From CAZMOK01 sp964567785 (lineage in GTDB: Bacteria; Bacteroidota; Bacteroidia; Bacteroidales; JAGOPY01): DNA of 20,448 nucleotides. The translations under genes were made by a program, and so were the position numbers. Each line of letters opens with the position of its first letter. Within the stretch, counting starts at the first letter, position 1. This document shows positions 1 through 7,960 of this stretch, one piece after another. Below the pieces are notes generated by a model. That model saw nothing but the letters and a program-made list of their open reading frames with translations. It had not been told where the DNA came from and made no database searches. The stretch lies in contig CAZMOK010000048.1 of assembly GCA_964567785.1 (NCBI GenBank), positions 1-20,448 of the forward strand, read 5' to 3'.

Positions 1-7
1 ATCTCAA

Positions 8-46
8 CTCCCGTTTCACTCCGTTCACGGGATTCCGCTTCGCTCC
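8..46 (-). repeat. 39-bp hairpin element, copy A, downstream of icmF
   Basis: Read on the minus strand this 39-bp sequence matches 16415-16453 (+) at 38 of 39 positions. It contains a 6-bp stem, TCCCGT with ACGGGA, around the loop GAACGGAGTGAA, preceded by GGAGCGAAGCGGAA. It starts 13 bp after the icmF stop codon and lies in sense orientation to icmF, so the transcript would carry the hairpin. There is no clear U-tract, so I call it a dispersed repeat with possible 3'-end function rather than a proven terminator. Confidence 0.8.
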
Positions 47-59
47 ATCTCAACTCTAA

Positions 60-3000
60 TCACATGCTCCTCCTGTACTGTCCGCCTACCTCGAACAGGG
101 CGTTCGAGATCTGTCCGATGGAGCAGTACCTGGATGCATCCATGATACCCTCAAAGATGTTCTCATTGTTCAGAGCCCGTTGCTTGAGCTTTTCGAGCGA
201 CTCCTCAGCCTCCTTCGCATAAGTCTTATGGAGCTGCTCCAGCATACCGATCTGGTATTCCTTTTCCTGTTTGGTAGCCCTGATCACTTCACCCGGTATG
301 GTCGTCGGGGAGCCTTCTGAAGACAGGTATGTGTTCACCCCAATGATCGGGAGCTTGCCGCTGTGCTTCATCGATTCGTAGTAGAGCGACTCTTCCTGGA
401 TCTTACCTCGCTGGTACATAGTCTCCATAGCGCCAAGCACACCGCCTCTTTCGGTTATGCGGTCGAACTCCGACAATACAGCCTCTTCCACCAGATCGGT
501 CAGCTCCTCGATGATGAACGATCCTTGCAGCGGGTTCTGGTTCTTGGCCAGACCCAGCTCGTGGTTGATGATCATCTGGATGGCTATTGCCCTGCGTACA
601 GACTCCTCAGTCGGGGTGGTAATGGCCTCATCGTAAGCATTCGTGTGCAGTGAGTTGCAGTTGTCGTAAATGGCATACAGTGCCTGGAGCGTGGTCCGGA
701 TGTCATTGAAGGCGATCTCCTGTGCGTGCAGCGACCTGCCCGAAGTCTGGATGTGGTACTTCAGCTTCTGCGAGCGGTCGTTGGCGCCGTATTTCAGCTT
801 CATCGCCTTCGACCAGATAAGCCTGGCCACCCTGCCCAGCACCGAATACTCCGGGTCTTCACCGTTGGAAAAGAAAAACGAAAGGTTGGGAGCGAACTTG
901 TTGATGTCCATGCCCCTCGAAACGTAATACTCCACATAGGTAAACCCGTTTGCCAGGGTCAGCGCAAGCTGGGTGATCGGGTTGGCGCCCGCCTCGGCAA
1001 TATGGTACCCTGAGATCGATACCGAATAAAAATTCCTTACATTGTTATCAATAAAATACTCCTGCACATCACCCATCAGCTTGAGGGCAAAATCCGTGGA
1101 GAAGATGCAGGTGTTCTGGGCCTGGTCTTCCTTGAGGATATCGGCCTGGACCGTTCCCCTTACCCTGCAAATGGTGTCGGCCTTGATCTTTTCGTAAACA
1201 TCTTTGGGCAGGACCTGGTCGCCGGTGACCCCCAGCAGCATCAATCCCAGCCCGTCGTTCCCTTTCGGAAGTTTTCCCTGGTATTCGGGACGCTTTGTCC
1301 CCCGTTTCTTATAGATCTCATCGATCTTCTTATTGACTTCCTTTTCCAGGCCCTTTTCCTTAATATAGAACTCGCATTGCTGGTCGATGGCTGCATTCAT
1401 GAAGTACCCCACCAGCGATGGAGCCGGGCCGTTGATGGTCATCGATACGGAGGTCTTCGGGTCGGCCAGGTTGAAGCCTGAATAGAGCTTTTTGGCATCG
1501 TCGAGGCAGGCGATGGAAACCCCTGAATTCCCTATCTTGCCGTAGATATCCGGCCTGTGGTCGGGGTCCCTTCCGTAAAGTGTCACCGAATCGAAAGCCG
1601 TGGAAAGCCTCCTTGCTGGCATGTCATATGACACGTAGTGAAAACGCTTGTTGGTCCTTTCCGGGCCGCCCTCTCCGGCAAACATCCTTGTGGGGTCCTC
1701 TTCTTCCCGCTTGAAAGGAAACACGCCCGAGGCATAGGGAAATTCACCCGGCACGTTCTCGCGGAGGTTCCATTTCACTATGTCGCCCCAGCTTTTGTAC
1801 CTCGGAAGCACCACCTTCGGGATCTTTGAATGCGAAAGCGACTCCGTGTGGGTCTTTACCCTGATCTCTTTATCCCTGACCTTATAGACGAATTCGTCAT
1901 TCTTATAGGCCCGGACCTTTTCGTCCCAGTTTTCCAGGACAGTCCTGCTTTCACCGTCGAGGTGGTTTTCGGTATCGTGGATCCTCTCTTCCAGCAGTTT
2001 TTTCAGTTCACCGTCACTGCCGCCGTTTTCACTGATCTCACTTAGTGTTTCTTTCAGCGACTGCAACTTATGGGCTGTCTTTGCCTGCTTTTCGGTCCAC
2101 TTGTTATAGTTCCTTACAGTTTCGGAGATCTCCGATAAGTATCTTACACGGTTAGGTGGGATGATGTAGATCTTTTCCGACATCTCCTCCTGTGCCACCA
2201 GGTTCGACTTAAGGTCCGCACCTGTTTTCTTTTGGATACTGTCCATCAGCTGTTTGTAGAACTTGTTTACGCCCGGATCGTTGAATTGGGAAGCAACTGT
2301 ACCGAAAACCGGTAGTTCATCCGGATCGGTTTCGAAGAGAAGATGGTTCCGCTGGTACTGTTTCTTCACATCCCTGAGCGCATCCTTTGCTCCCATCTTG
2401 TCGAATTTGTTGATGGCGATGATATCGGCAAAGTCGAGCATGTCGATCTTCTCGAGCTGAGTGGCTGCGCCATACTCGGGGGTCATCACATACATTGAAA
2501 CGTCGCTGTGGTCAACGATCTCCGTATCGGCCTGTCCAATGCCGCTGGTTTCAAGTATGATGAGGTCGAACCCGGCAGCCTGGAGTATGATTTCGGCGTC
2601 TTTCACAAATTTTGACACAGCCAGGTTGCTCTGGCGGGTTGCCAGGGAACGCATATAGACCCTGTCGCTGCTGATTGAGTTCATCCTGATCCGGTCGCCC
2701 AGCAAAGCGCCGCCGGTTTTTCTTTTGGAAGGGTCAACGGAAATAATGCCCAGGGTCTTATCAGGAAAATCATCCAGGTAACGCCTCACAATCTCATCCA
2801 CCAAAGAGGATTTACCTGAGCCTCCCGTACCTGTGATCCCAAGCACCGGCGAACGCCCTTCGTTCTTGTAGAGCTTATCGATGAACTCCCGTACCTGTTT
2901 GGGGTAATTTTCGGCCGCGGATATTAACTGGGATATGGCCTTAATGTCCTTTTTCCCGATCTTATCCTTTGACAGCTCAATGTCCTTTCCCAGCGGATAG

Positions 3001-3437
3001 TCAGACCCTTTCATCACATCATTGATCATACCCTGCAGGCCCATCTGCCTGCCGTCGTCCGGGGAATAAACACGCGTTATGCCGTAATCGTGAAGTTCTT
3101 TGATCTCTTCGGGAAGTATTACCCCTCCACCCCCGGCAAATATCTTCACATGCCCAAAGCCCTTTTCGTGGAGCATATCATACATATACCTGAGATACTC
3201 GGTATGCCCGCCCTGGTATGAGGTCAGGGCTATCGACTGCGCATCTTCCTGAACGGCGCAATCCACGATATCCTTCACCGACCGGTCGTGACCCAGGTGG
3301 ATCACCTCCGCCCCGGTCGACTGGAGTATCCTTCTCATGATGTTTATAGCCGCATCGTGCCCGTCGAAAAGGCTGGCCGCTGTCACGATCCTGATGTGGT
3401 TCTTGGGTGTGTAGGGCTTAATCTTCTGTGATGTCAT
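60..3437 (-). CDS. icmF: Fused isobutyryl-CoA mutase (B12-dependent, with built-in GTPase chaperone)
   Basis: Catalyses the reversible carbon-skeleton rearrangement of isobutyryl-CoA and n-butyryl-CoA in the cytoplasm with adenosylcobalamin. The 1,125 residues show the IcmF order: an N-terminal B12-binding domain with D25-x-H27 (SLFDGHD; H27 is the expected cobalt ligand), a MeaB-like GTPase with P-loop G203-x4-GKS (K209), a linker, then the mutase barrel from about residue 540. Two substrate-site positions separate ICM from methylmalonyl-CoA mutase: F575 (PFKREEEDPTRMFAG) where MCM has Tyr, and Q774 (DQAQNTCIF) where MCM has Arg. Both are the ICM state. I chose the ATG at 3437 (MTSQKIKPY) over a TTG at 3470 because a TACCTTTG promoter box overlaps that TTG. 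The gene is divergent from the iron-sulfur oxidoreductase at 3582. No B12 riboswitch is evident in the 144-bp gap. Confidence 0.95.
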   Translation of the reverse strand: MTSQKIKPYTPKNHIRIVTAASLFDGHDAAINIMRRILQSTGAEVIHLGHDRSVKDIVDCAVQEDAQSIALTSYQGGHTEYLRYMYDMLHEKGFGHVKIFAGGGGVILPEEIKELHDYGITRVYSPDDGRQMGLQGMINDVMKGSDYPLGKDIELSKDKIGKKDIKAISQLISAAENYPKQVREFIDKLYKNEGRSPVLGITGTGGSGKSSLVDEIVRRYLDDFPDKTLGIISVDPSKRKTGGALLGDRIRMNSISSDRVYMRSLATRQSNLAVSKFVKDAEIILQAAGFDLIILETSGIGQADTEIVDHSDVSMYVMTPEYGAATQLEKIDMLDFADIIAINKFDKMGAKDALRDVKKQYQRNHLLFETDPDELPVFGTVASQFNDPGVNKFYKQLMDSIQKKTGADLKSNLVAQEEMSEKIYIIPPNRVRYLSEISETVRNYNKWTEKQAKTAHKLQSLKETLSEISENGGSDGELKKLLEERIHDTENHLDGESRTVLENWDEKVRAYKNDEFVYKVRDKEIRVKTHTESLSHSKIPKVVLPRYKSWGDIVKWNLRENVPGEFPYASGVFPFKREEEDPTRMFAGEGGPERTNKRFHYVSYDMPARRLSTAFDSVTLYGRDPDHRPDIYGKIGNSGVSIACLDDAKKLYSGFNLADPKTSVSMTINGPAPSLVGYFMNAAIDQQCEFYIKEKGLEKEVNKKIDEIYKKRGTKRPEYQGKLPKGNDGLGLMLLGVTGDQVLPKDVYEKIKADTICRVRGTVQADILKEDQAQNTCIFSTDFALKLMGDVQEYFIDNNVRNFYSVSISGYHIAEAGANPITQLALTLANGFTYVEYYVSRGMDINKFAPNLSFFFSNGEDPEYSVLGRVARLIWSKAMKLKYGANDRSQKLKYHIQTSGRSLHAQEIAFNDIRTTLQALYAIYDNCNSLHTNAYDEAITTPTEESVRRAIAIQMIINHELGLAKNQNPLQGSFIIEELTDLVEEAVLSEFDRITERGGVLGAMETMYQRGKIQEESLYYESMKHSGKLPIIGVNTYLSSEGSPTTIPGEVIRATKQEKEYQIGMLEQLHKTYAKEAEESLEKLKQRALNNENIFEGIMDASRYCSIGQISNALFEVGGQYRRSM

Positions 3438-3467
3438 AATTGTGCAATAATACTGATGGGTAGGGAG

Positions 3468-3475
3468 CAAAGGTA
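3468..3475 (-). promoter_or_regulatory. Candidate -7 box for icmF
   Basis: Minus-strand TACCTTTG matches the Bacteroidota -7 consensus TAnnTTTG and would give a leader of about 25 nt before the ATG at 3437. No TTTG is visible at the -33 position; the period-8 repeat at 3482-3505 lies there instead. Only one box is supported. Confidence 0.4.
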
Positions 3476-3481
3476 ATAAAA

Positions 3482-3505
3482 GTGTCCGAGTGTCTGAGTG
3501 TTCGG
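3482..3505. repeat. Period-8 tandem repeat, 3 units
   Basis: Three consecutive 8-mers, GTGTCCGA, GTGTCTGA and GTGTTCGG, lie between the divergent icmF and the 3582 gene, immediately upstream of the candidate icmF -7 box. Confidence 0.6.
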
Positions 3506-3581
3506 TACACCCTCCACAATTTATTTTCAGTCTAAAATTTATAATCCTTAATATTGCTTATACTTTAATATTTAACGTGTT

Positions 3582-5663
3582 ATGTCGAAACAGATCATAT
3601 TTGCCATAGTGCTCCTGATCACAATAGGGGCGTTTGCGTATACGATGCGCAGGGTATTTGCATTCTTCAGCCTTACCAGGCCTTTTCCGGTCAAAAACTG
3701 GGGCAAGCGGATCAACAAGATGCTGGTGGTTGCTTTCGGGCAGACCAAGATACTGAGGAAGCCGGTTGTGGGCCTCATGCACGCACTGGTATGGTGGGGC
3801 TTCATAGTGATCCTTTTCGGAAGTATTGAAATGATCATCGACGGCCTGTTCGGCACCGAAAGGATACTGGCTGTACTGGGCCCTGTTTACGATATCATAA
3901 TTGCCTCCGGGGATATATTCGCCTGGATCATTGCCTTTGTTATCATTGCCTTCCTGGTGAGAAGAGTATTTATGCACATCCGGCGGTTCAAGGGAATCGA
4001 GATGAAGCATGTGTCGCACTGGGACGCCAACATAGCCCTTACGCTCATCCTGCTGTTGATGATCACCCTCCAGGGGCTGAACACTTTTTACATCCTGCAG
4101 ACGGAAGCCGCCGGACATGAAATAAAGGGGGTTTATCCGGTCAGCCAGTTCGTTGCCGGATTTTACGGGCAGATGGAATATTCAACCTTTCATTTCTGGC
4201 ATGAGTTCAACTGGTGGGGGCACATAGTACTTATTTTCATTTTTGCCAACATACTTCCCTACTCAAAGCATTTCCACGTATTCACTTCGGTGCCCAATGT
4301 GCTGTTAAGCAGGCTGGAACCCCTGGGGTACCTGCCCAATATGCCCAACATCACCAAAGAGGTGAAAATGATGATGGACCCCGACCAGGCCTTCGGCGAA
4401 CCTGCTGCCGGTGAAGAGGAAACAGTTGAGCGCTTCGGTGTGCTCGACGTGGAAGACATCACCTGGAAGAATTACCTTGACTCACTGGCCTGCACCGAGT
4501 GCGGAAGATGCACTGAGGCCTGCCCGGCCAACATAACGGGGAAGAAGCTTTCACCCAGGAAAATACTGATGGACGTAAGGGCCAGGATGAAGGAAAAAGG
4601 GCCCGGGTTGCTGAAAGACAAAGAATTCAGCGACGACAGGGCCATCATCCGGAGCTACGTGAGCGAGGAGGAACTGTGGGCCTGCACAACCTGCAATGCC
4701 TGTGCCTATGAGTGCCCGGTGAGCATCAACCACCCGACCCTCATCGTTGATATGAGGCGGTACCTTGTGATGGAAGAATCGAAAGGGCCCGGCGAGCTGA
4801 ACAGCATCTTCAGCAACATAGAGAACAACGGGGCCCCCTGGCAGTTCTCTCCCGAAGACCGCATGCTCTGGGCCGAAGGGCTCGATGTGCCCCTGATGGC
4901 TGATAAGACTGCGCAGGGCGAAAAGCCCGAATACCTTTTCTGGGTCGGGTCGGCAGGCGCTTTCGACGACAGGTACAAGAAAGTCACGCGTGAATTCATC
5001 AAGGTACTCAACCACCTCGACATAAGCTACGCCGTGCTGGGGATAGAGGAAACCGACAGCGGAGATGTGGCCCGAAGGGCAGGCAACGAAATGCTGTTCC
5101 AGATGCAGGCCCTGCAAAACATCGAGATCTTCAACATGTACGAGGTGAAGAAGATACTCACCTGCTGCCCGCACGACTACAACACATTCCTTAACGAGTA
5201 TCCCGATCTCGGAGGGAAGTATGAAGTGGTCCATCACTCACAGTTCCTCCGGGACCTCATTGAAAACGATAAATTCAAGATAAACCCCGGAGCGTTCAGG
5301 AACGATGTGATCACCTTCCACGACCCCTGTTACCTGGGCCGCTCCAACGGCGAATATGAAGCGCCCAGGTCGGTGCTGGAGGCTACACCTGCCAAACTTG
5401 TCGAAATGGAAAGGTGCAGAAGCAATGCCCTGTGTTGCGGTGCAGGCGGTGGGCAAATGTTCAAGGAAGCGGAAGAAGGCGATAAGGAGGTATTCATAGA
5501 GAGAATAGAGGATGTGATCGGATCCGGGGCCAACATAGTGGCCACAGCCTGCCCGTTCTGCATGGTGATGATGACCGACGGCATCAAGTACAAGAACCGC
5601 GAGGAAGACATGAAGAACTACGACATCGCCGAGATCGTGAGCCAGGGATTGGGACTTGAGTAG
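3582..5663 (+). CDS. Membrane-bound HdrD/E-like iron-sulfur oxidoreductase, probable ETF:menaquinone oxidoreductase
   Basis: Likely takes electrons from reduced EtfAB to the menaquinone pool at the cytoplasmic membrane. The first 240 or so residues hold about five hydrophobic segments resembling a NarI/HdrE cytochrome b subunit, with His in GLMHALVWWG and HEFNWWGH as possible haem ligands. Two ferredoxin-type 4Fe-4S motifs follow: C304-x2-C307-x2-C310-x3-C314 (CTECGRCTEACP) and C368-x2-C371-x2-C374-x3-C378 (CTTCNACAYECP). The C-terminal part carries two CCG-type cysteine domains: C528-C529, then C583, C618-C619-G and C657-x2-C660. This is the architecture of the HdrD-like protein often linked to etfAB in anaerobic fatty-acid oxidisers. 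etfAB and an acyl-CoA dehydrogenase lie about 4 kb away. The ETF link is inference; a general heterodisulfide-reductase-like quinone reductase is the alternative. Confidence 0.8.
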   Translation: MSKQIIFAIVLLITIGAFAYTMRRVFAFFSLTRPFPVKNWGKRINKMLVVAFGQTKILRKPVVGLMHALVWWGFIVILFGSIEMIIDGLFGTERILAVLGPVYDIIIASGDIFAWIIAFVIIAFLVRRVFMHIRRFKGIEMKHVSHWDANIALTLILLLMITLQGLNTFYILQTEAAGHEIKGVYPVSQFVAGFYGQMEYSTFHFWHEFNWWGHIVLIFIFANILPYSKHFHVFTSVPNVLLSRLEPLGYLPNMPNITKEVKMMMDPDQAFGEPAAGEEETVERFGVLDVEDITWKNYLDSLACTECGRCTEACPANITGKKLSPRKILMDVRARMKEKGPGLLKDKEFSDDRAIIRSYVSEEELWACTTCNACAYECPVSINHPTLIVDMRRYLVMEESKGPGELNSIFSNIENNGAPWQFSPEDRMLWAEGLDVPLMADKTAQGEKPEYLFWVGSAGAFDDRYKKVTREFIKVLNHLDISYAVLGIEETDSGDVARRAGNEMLFQMQALQNIEIFNMYEVKKILTCCPHDYNTFLNEYPDLGGKYEVVHHSQFLRDLIENDKFKINPGAFRNDVITFHDPCYLGRSNGEYEAPRSVLEATPAKLVEMERCRSNALCCGAGGGQMFKEAEEGDKEVFIERIEDVIGSGANIVATACPFCMVMMTDGIKYKNREEDMKNYDIAEIVSQGLGLE

Positions 5664-5699
5664 GAGTAGGAACAGGAATAGGAATAGGAGTAAGAGTAG
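5658..5699 (+). repeat. Period-6 array running through the stop codon of the 3582 gene
   Basis: Seven exact-length hexamers: GAGTAG, GAGTAG, GAACAG, GAATAG, GAATAG, GAGTAA, GAGTAG. The first unit is the last sense codon plus the stop (GAG TAG), so the array is in phase with the reading frame and supplies six stop codons in that frame. The same words, reverse-complemented, form the 5' coding end of the GH127 gene at 14452-14517. Confidence 0.8.
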
Positions 5700-5771
5700 G
5701 AATTTATGAAGGATGGGTTCTAAGATTTAATAGATTCTCTTTTATGCATCCCTTCATTACTTATAAAAAAA

Positions 5772-7838
5772 TTACAACGGAATAAAGATCGCAACTCTTG
5801 TGCCGGTTTCGGGAGTAGTGAGAGCCGTGATCTGGTAGTTTATATGCTTTCCTTCCAGCTTGGCATAGAGTGATATCATTTCGTCAATGATCTTTAACCC
5901 CCTGCTCTTTTTCCCATTCTCCCGGTTTTTTAATTCCTTAATGCCTATGCCATCATCCTCAACAATAATTTCGAGGTGGTTTATGGTTCTTTTAATATCT
6001 ATCTTGAGCATCCCTTTCGCCTTTTTGGGCAGGATGCCGTGAGTGACAGCATTTTCTACAAATGTCTGGATGATCATCCGGGGAATAAGGATGTTTTTGT
6101 TTACATCCACGGCAACATCGATCTGGTAGGTGAGCCTGTTTTTAAACCTGAATTTCTCCAGCTCCAGGTAATTTTCAACAAATTCCAGTTCCTGCTCAAG
6201 GGTCCTGCTGATCCTGTTCGAATCCTCAAGGGTTAGCCGAACCAGCTTGGAAAACTTGCTGAAATACTTATAGGCTGTCTCTTTTTCCTCTTTAAAAATG
6301 ACTGAACTAATGGAATTAAGTGCGTTAAAGGTGAAGTGGGGGTCCATCTGGCTTTTGATGGTCTTGATCTGCAATTCGGCCATCTGGTTGTCGAGTTCGT
6401 ATTTCTTCTTCAGCCTCATCCTTTGCAATTTGGCTATCAATAAAATAAACAGGAGGATCAGCACATACAGAATAATAAAGAGTATAAACCTGAATTTGTA
6501 ATATACGTTTGGTTTAATCTGTATGATGTAATTGATACCTCCGGTTATAAGTGATATTGAATTGGCCGGTAAGCCGGCGCCCTTAACATTTTGAACAGCC
6601 ACTCTGTCACTTCTGAAAGGGAAAGAGATCTTAAAGATATCCTCAAGATTCTTGTTGAACATCATAACGGTGTTTTTCTTCATTGAAACTACCGCAAGGT
6701 TAATATCGTAAGGAAGTGTATCACTGAGGATCTGTACTTTGGAGAAAATATCATTGCCAAGGTCTTTCCTTTTAATAAAATCCAGGTCTTCATTCAATTC
6801 ATAAACGAACCTGCGGTCGACGAGAAAATATTTTGGCCCCACACCGTTTGTCTGACTAAAAGAAATATCAATGTATCCGTTTAGCCTAACAGGCTTTTTA
6901 TCAATAAGTTTCCCCTGTATGTCGTATAGAAATAATTGACTCTCTTTATCATGGTAACTTTTGTCGTCGTAAAAAACCAGGATCATTTTGCGGCCGTCCC
7001 TGGAAAATATGTACGAATTGATCTGTGACCCATATCCCGGGAATTCAACAGGTTCGAAGAGAAACTCAAGATTGTGGTCAAAGGCATACAGCCAGGCACT
7101 GCTGTCCTTATAGGGAATATCCATGCTGGCAGGTATGTTCCCCGTGGAAGAACAATCAAGTATCAGTTCAGGATAAGGGTCATCATCCAGTTGTGTCACT
7201 TTACTTGCAGATGCAATGTTCCCGGTTGGGGGTGAAGACCAAAGGGTGTCATTAGCCACATCGTAACAATACAATTGCCTGGGCTGTAGTGAAAAACCTG
7301 CCTTAACATTTATCAGTGCGTCCAACTTACCATCATTATTCATGTCAACCAGTTTGACAGAACCATTAAAATCAATCATACCTTCGGTCCTGTTAATAGT
7401 GGTGACAATTTTATCTTTAACGACCGGTTTTTCTTCAACAATAAAAGAAAAATAACTAAGGAAAAGTGTATCATCTATGTGATGAAGGGCAAATAATTCA
7501 GTTATGTCATCATTATTATAATCACCTATTGCCAATTGTCCGCTTGTCCCGTTCAATTGTCCTTTCAGGTTATATTGCTCTATGGTTTTGCCGTCCCAGG
7601 TGCGTACTTTGATAGTATGATGGTTCCTGACATTTACGGTGGATAACACCTGTTCATCGGTGCCGTTGCCGTCAAGATCATAATAGATCATAGTTCCTTC
7701 ACCGAAATCGACCGGCAGTGAGCGGATTGTATTGTGTGTGTACTTGGAAAACGGGGGTATTGCAATAATTACTATGGCGAATAGGACGGCTGCAATTAAA
7801 GCAGGGCTCAAAAAAAAGGATAAGTGCTTCTTTACCAT
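5772..7838 (-). CDS. LytS-type sensor histidine kinase with periplasmic FG-GAP-like sensor domain
   Basis: Two-component sensor of the LytS/YehU (His_kinase, PF06580) family, 688 aa. Residues 7-27 form a membrane anchor. The periplasmic part has repeated Asp-rich loops typical of FG-GAP/VCBS propeller blades: DLDGNGTDE at 54-62, DYNNDDITE at 106-114, DMNNDGKLD at 165-173, DDDPYPE near 218-224. A second membrane segment spans about 450-470, followed by a short coiled-coil-like linker. The phosphoacceptor is H501 in QMDPHFTFNALNS. The ATPase domain shows an N-box (QTFVENAVTHG), G1 (VEDDGIGI) and SRGLKIIDEM. The start ATG at 7838 follows AGGGGAA directly and lies downstream of a good promoter; TTG 7880 lies upstream of the -7 box and ATG 7859 abuts it. 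No LytTR regulator is adjacent. It is divergent from the sugar dehydrogenase, a possible target. Confidence 0.88.
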   Translation of the reverse strand: MVKKHLSFFLSPALIAAVLFAIVIIAIPPFSKYTHNTIRSLPVDFGEGTMIYYDLDGNGTDEQVLSTVNVRNHHTIKVRTWDGKTIEQYNLKGQLNGTSGQLAIGDYNNDDITELFALHHIDDTLFLSYFSFIVEEKPVVKDKIVTTINRTEGMIDFNGSVKLVDMNNDGKLDALINVKAGFSLQPRQLYCYDVANDTLWSSPPTGNIASASKVTQLDDDPYPELILDCSSTGNIPASMDIPYKDSSAWLYAFDHNLEFLFEPVEFPGYGSQINSYIFSRDGRKMILVFYDDKSYHDKESQLFLYDIQGKLIDKKPVRLNGYIDISFSQTNGVGPKYFLVDRRFVYELNEDLDFIKRKDLGNDIFSKVQILSDTLPYDINLAVVSMKKNTVMMFNKNLEDIFKISFPFRSDRVAVQNVKGAGLPANSISLITGGINYIIQIKPNVYYKFRFILFIILYVLILLFILLIAKLQRMRLKKKYELDNQMAELQIKTIKSQMDPHFTFNALNSISSVIFKEEKETAYKYFSKFSKLVRLTLEDSNRISRTLEQELEFVENYLELEKFRFKNRLTYQIDVAVDVNKNILIPRMIIQTFVENAVTHGILPKKAKGMLKIDIKRTINHLEIIVEDDGIGIKELKNRENGKKSRGLKIIDEMISLYAKLEGKHINYQITALTTPETGTRVAIFIPL

Positions 7839-7859
7839 TTCCCCTGTGATGGTGATCAT

Positions 7860-7891
7860 CAAAAGTATCAAAAGGAACAACAGGAACCAAA
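7860..7891 (-). promoter_or_regulatory. Bacteroidota-type -33/-7 promoter for the histidine kinase
   Basis: On the minus strand TTTG (7891-7888) is followed after exactly 20 bp by TACTTTTG (7867-7860), matching the -33 TTTG and -7 TAnnTTTG consensus with normal spacing. The start codon at 7838 is about 22 bp downstream. Confidence 0.65.
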
Positions 7892-7940
7892 GAAAACCTT
7901 TTCAAAATCAGACTTGAACAGTTATTGCGGGAACTTTGTT

Positions 7941-7957
7941 TGGTTATCAAATAACCA
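7941..7957 (+). promoter_or_regulatory. Perfect 7-bp inverted repeat just upstream of the sugar dehydrogenase start
   Basis: TGGTTAT, CAA, ATAACCA: a perfect 7-bp dyad with a 3-bp centre that ends 3 bp before the ATG at 7961. It could be an operator half-site pair or an mRNA hairpin masking the start region. It lies in the divergent gap shared with the kinase gene. Confidence 0.45.
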
Positions 7958-7960
7958 GAT

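Noticed and set aside
60..3437. Methylmalonyl-CoA mutase
   Set aside because: The GTPase is fused between the B12 and mutase domains, and F575/Q774 replace the Tyr/Arg that bind the methylmalonyl carboxylate.
3438..3470. Upstream TTG start for icmF adding 11 residues
   Set aside because: The TTG lies inside the TACCTTTG promoter box, and homology begins after the ATG at 3437.
3438..3581. Cobalamin riboswitch upstream of icmF
   Set aside because: The gap is only 144 bp and shared with a divergent gene; no B12-box-like sequence was recognised.
5707..5756. Bidirectional terminator between the convergent 3582 gene and the kinase (TGAAGGATG with CATCCCTTCA)
   Set aside because: The stem has a bulge and a loop of about 31 nt without a clear T-run; too weak to call.
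7839..7880. Upstream TTG start for the histidine kinase
   Set aside because: It lies upstream of the -7 box; the ATG at 7838 has an AGGGGA directly before it and gives a normal membrane anchor.
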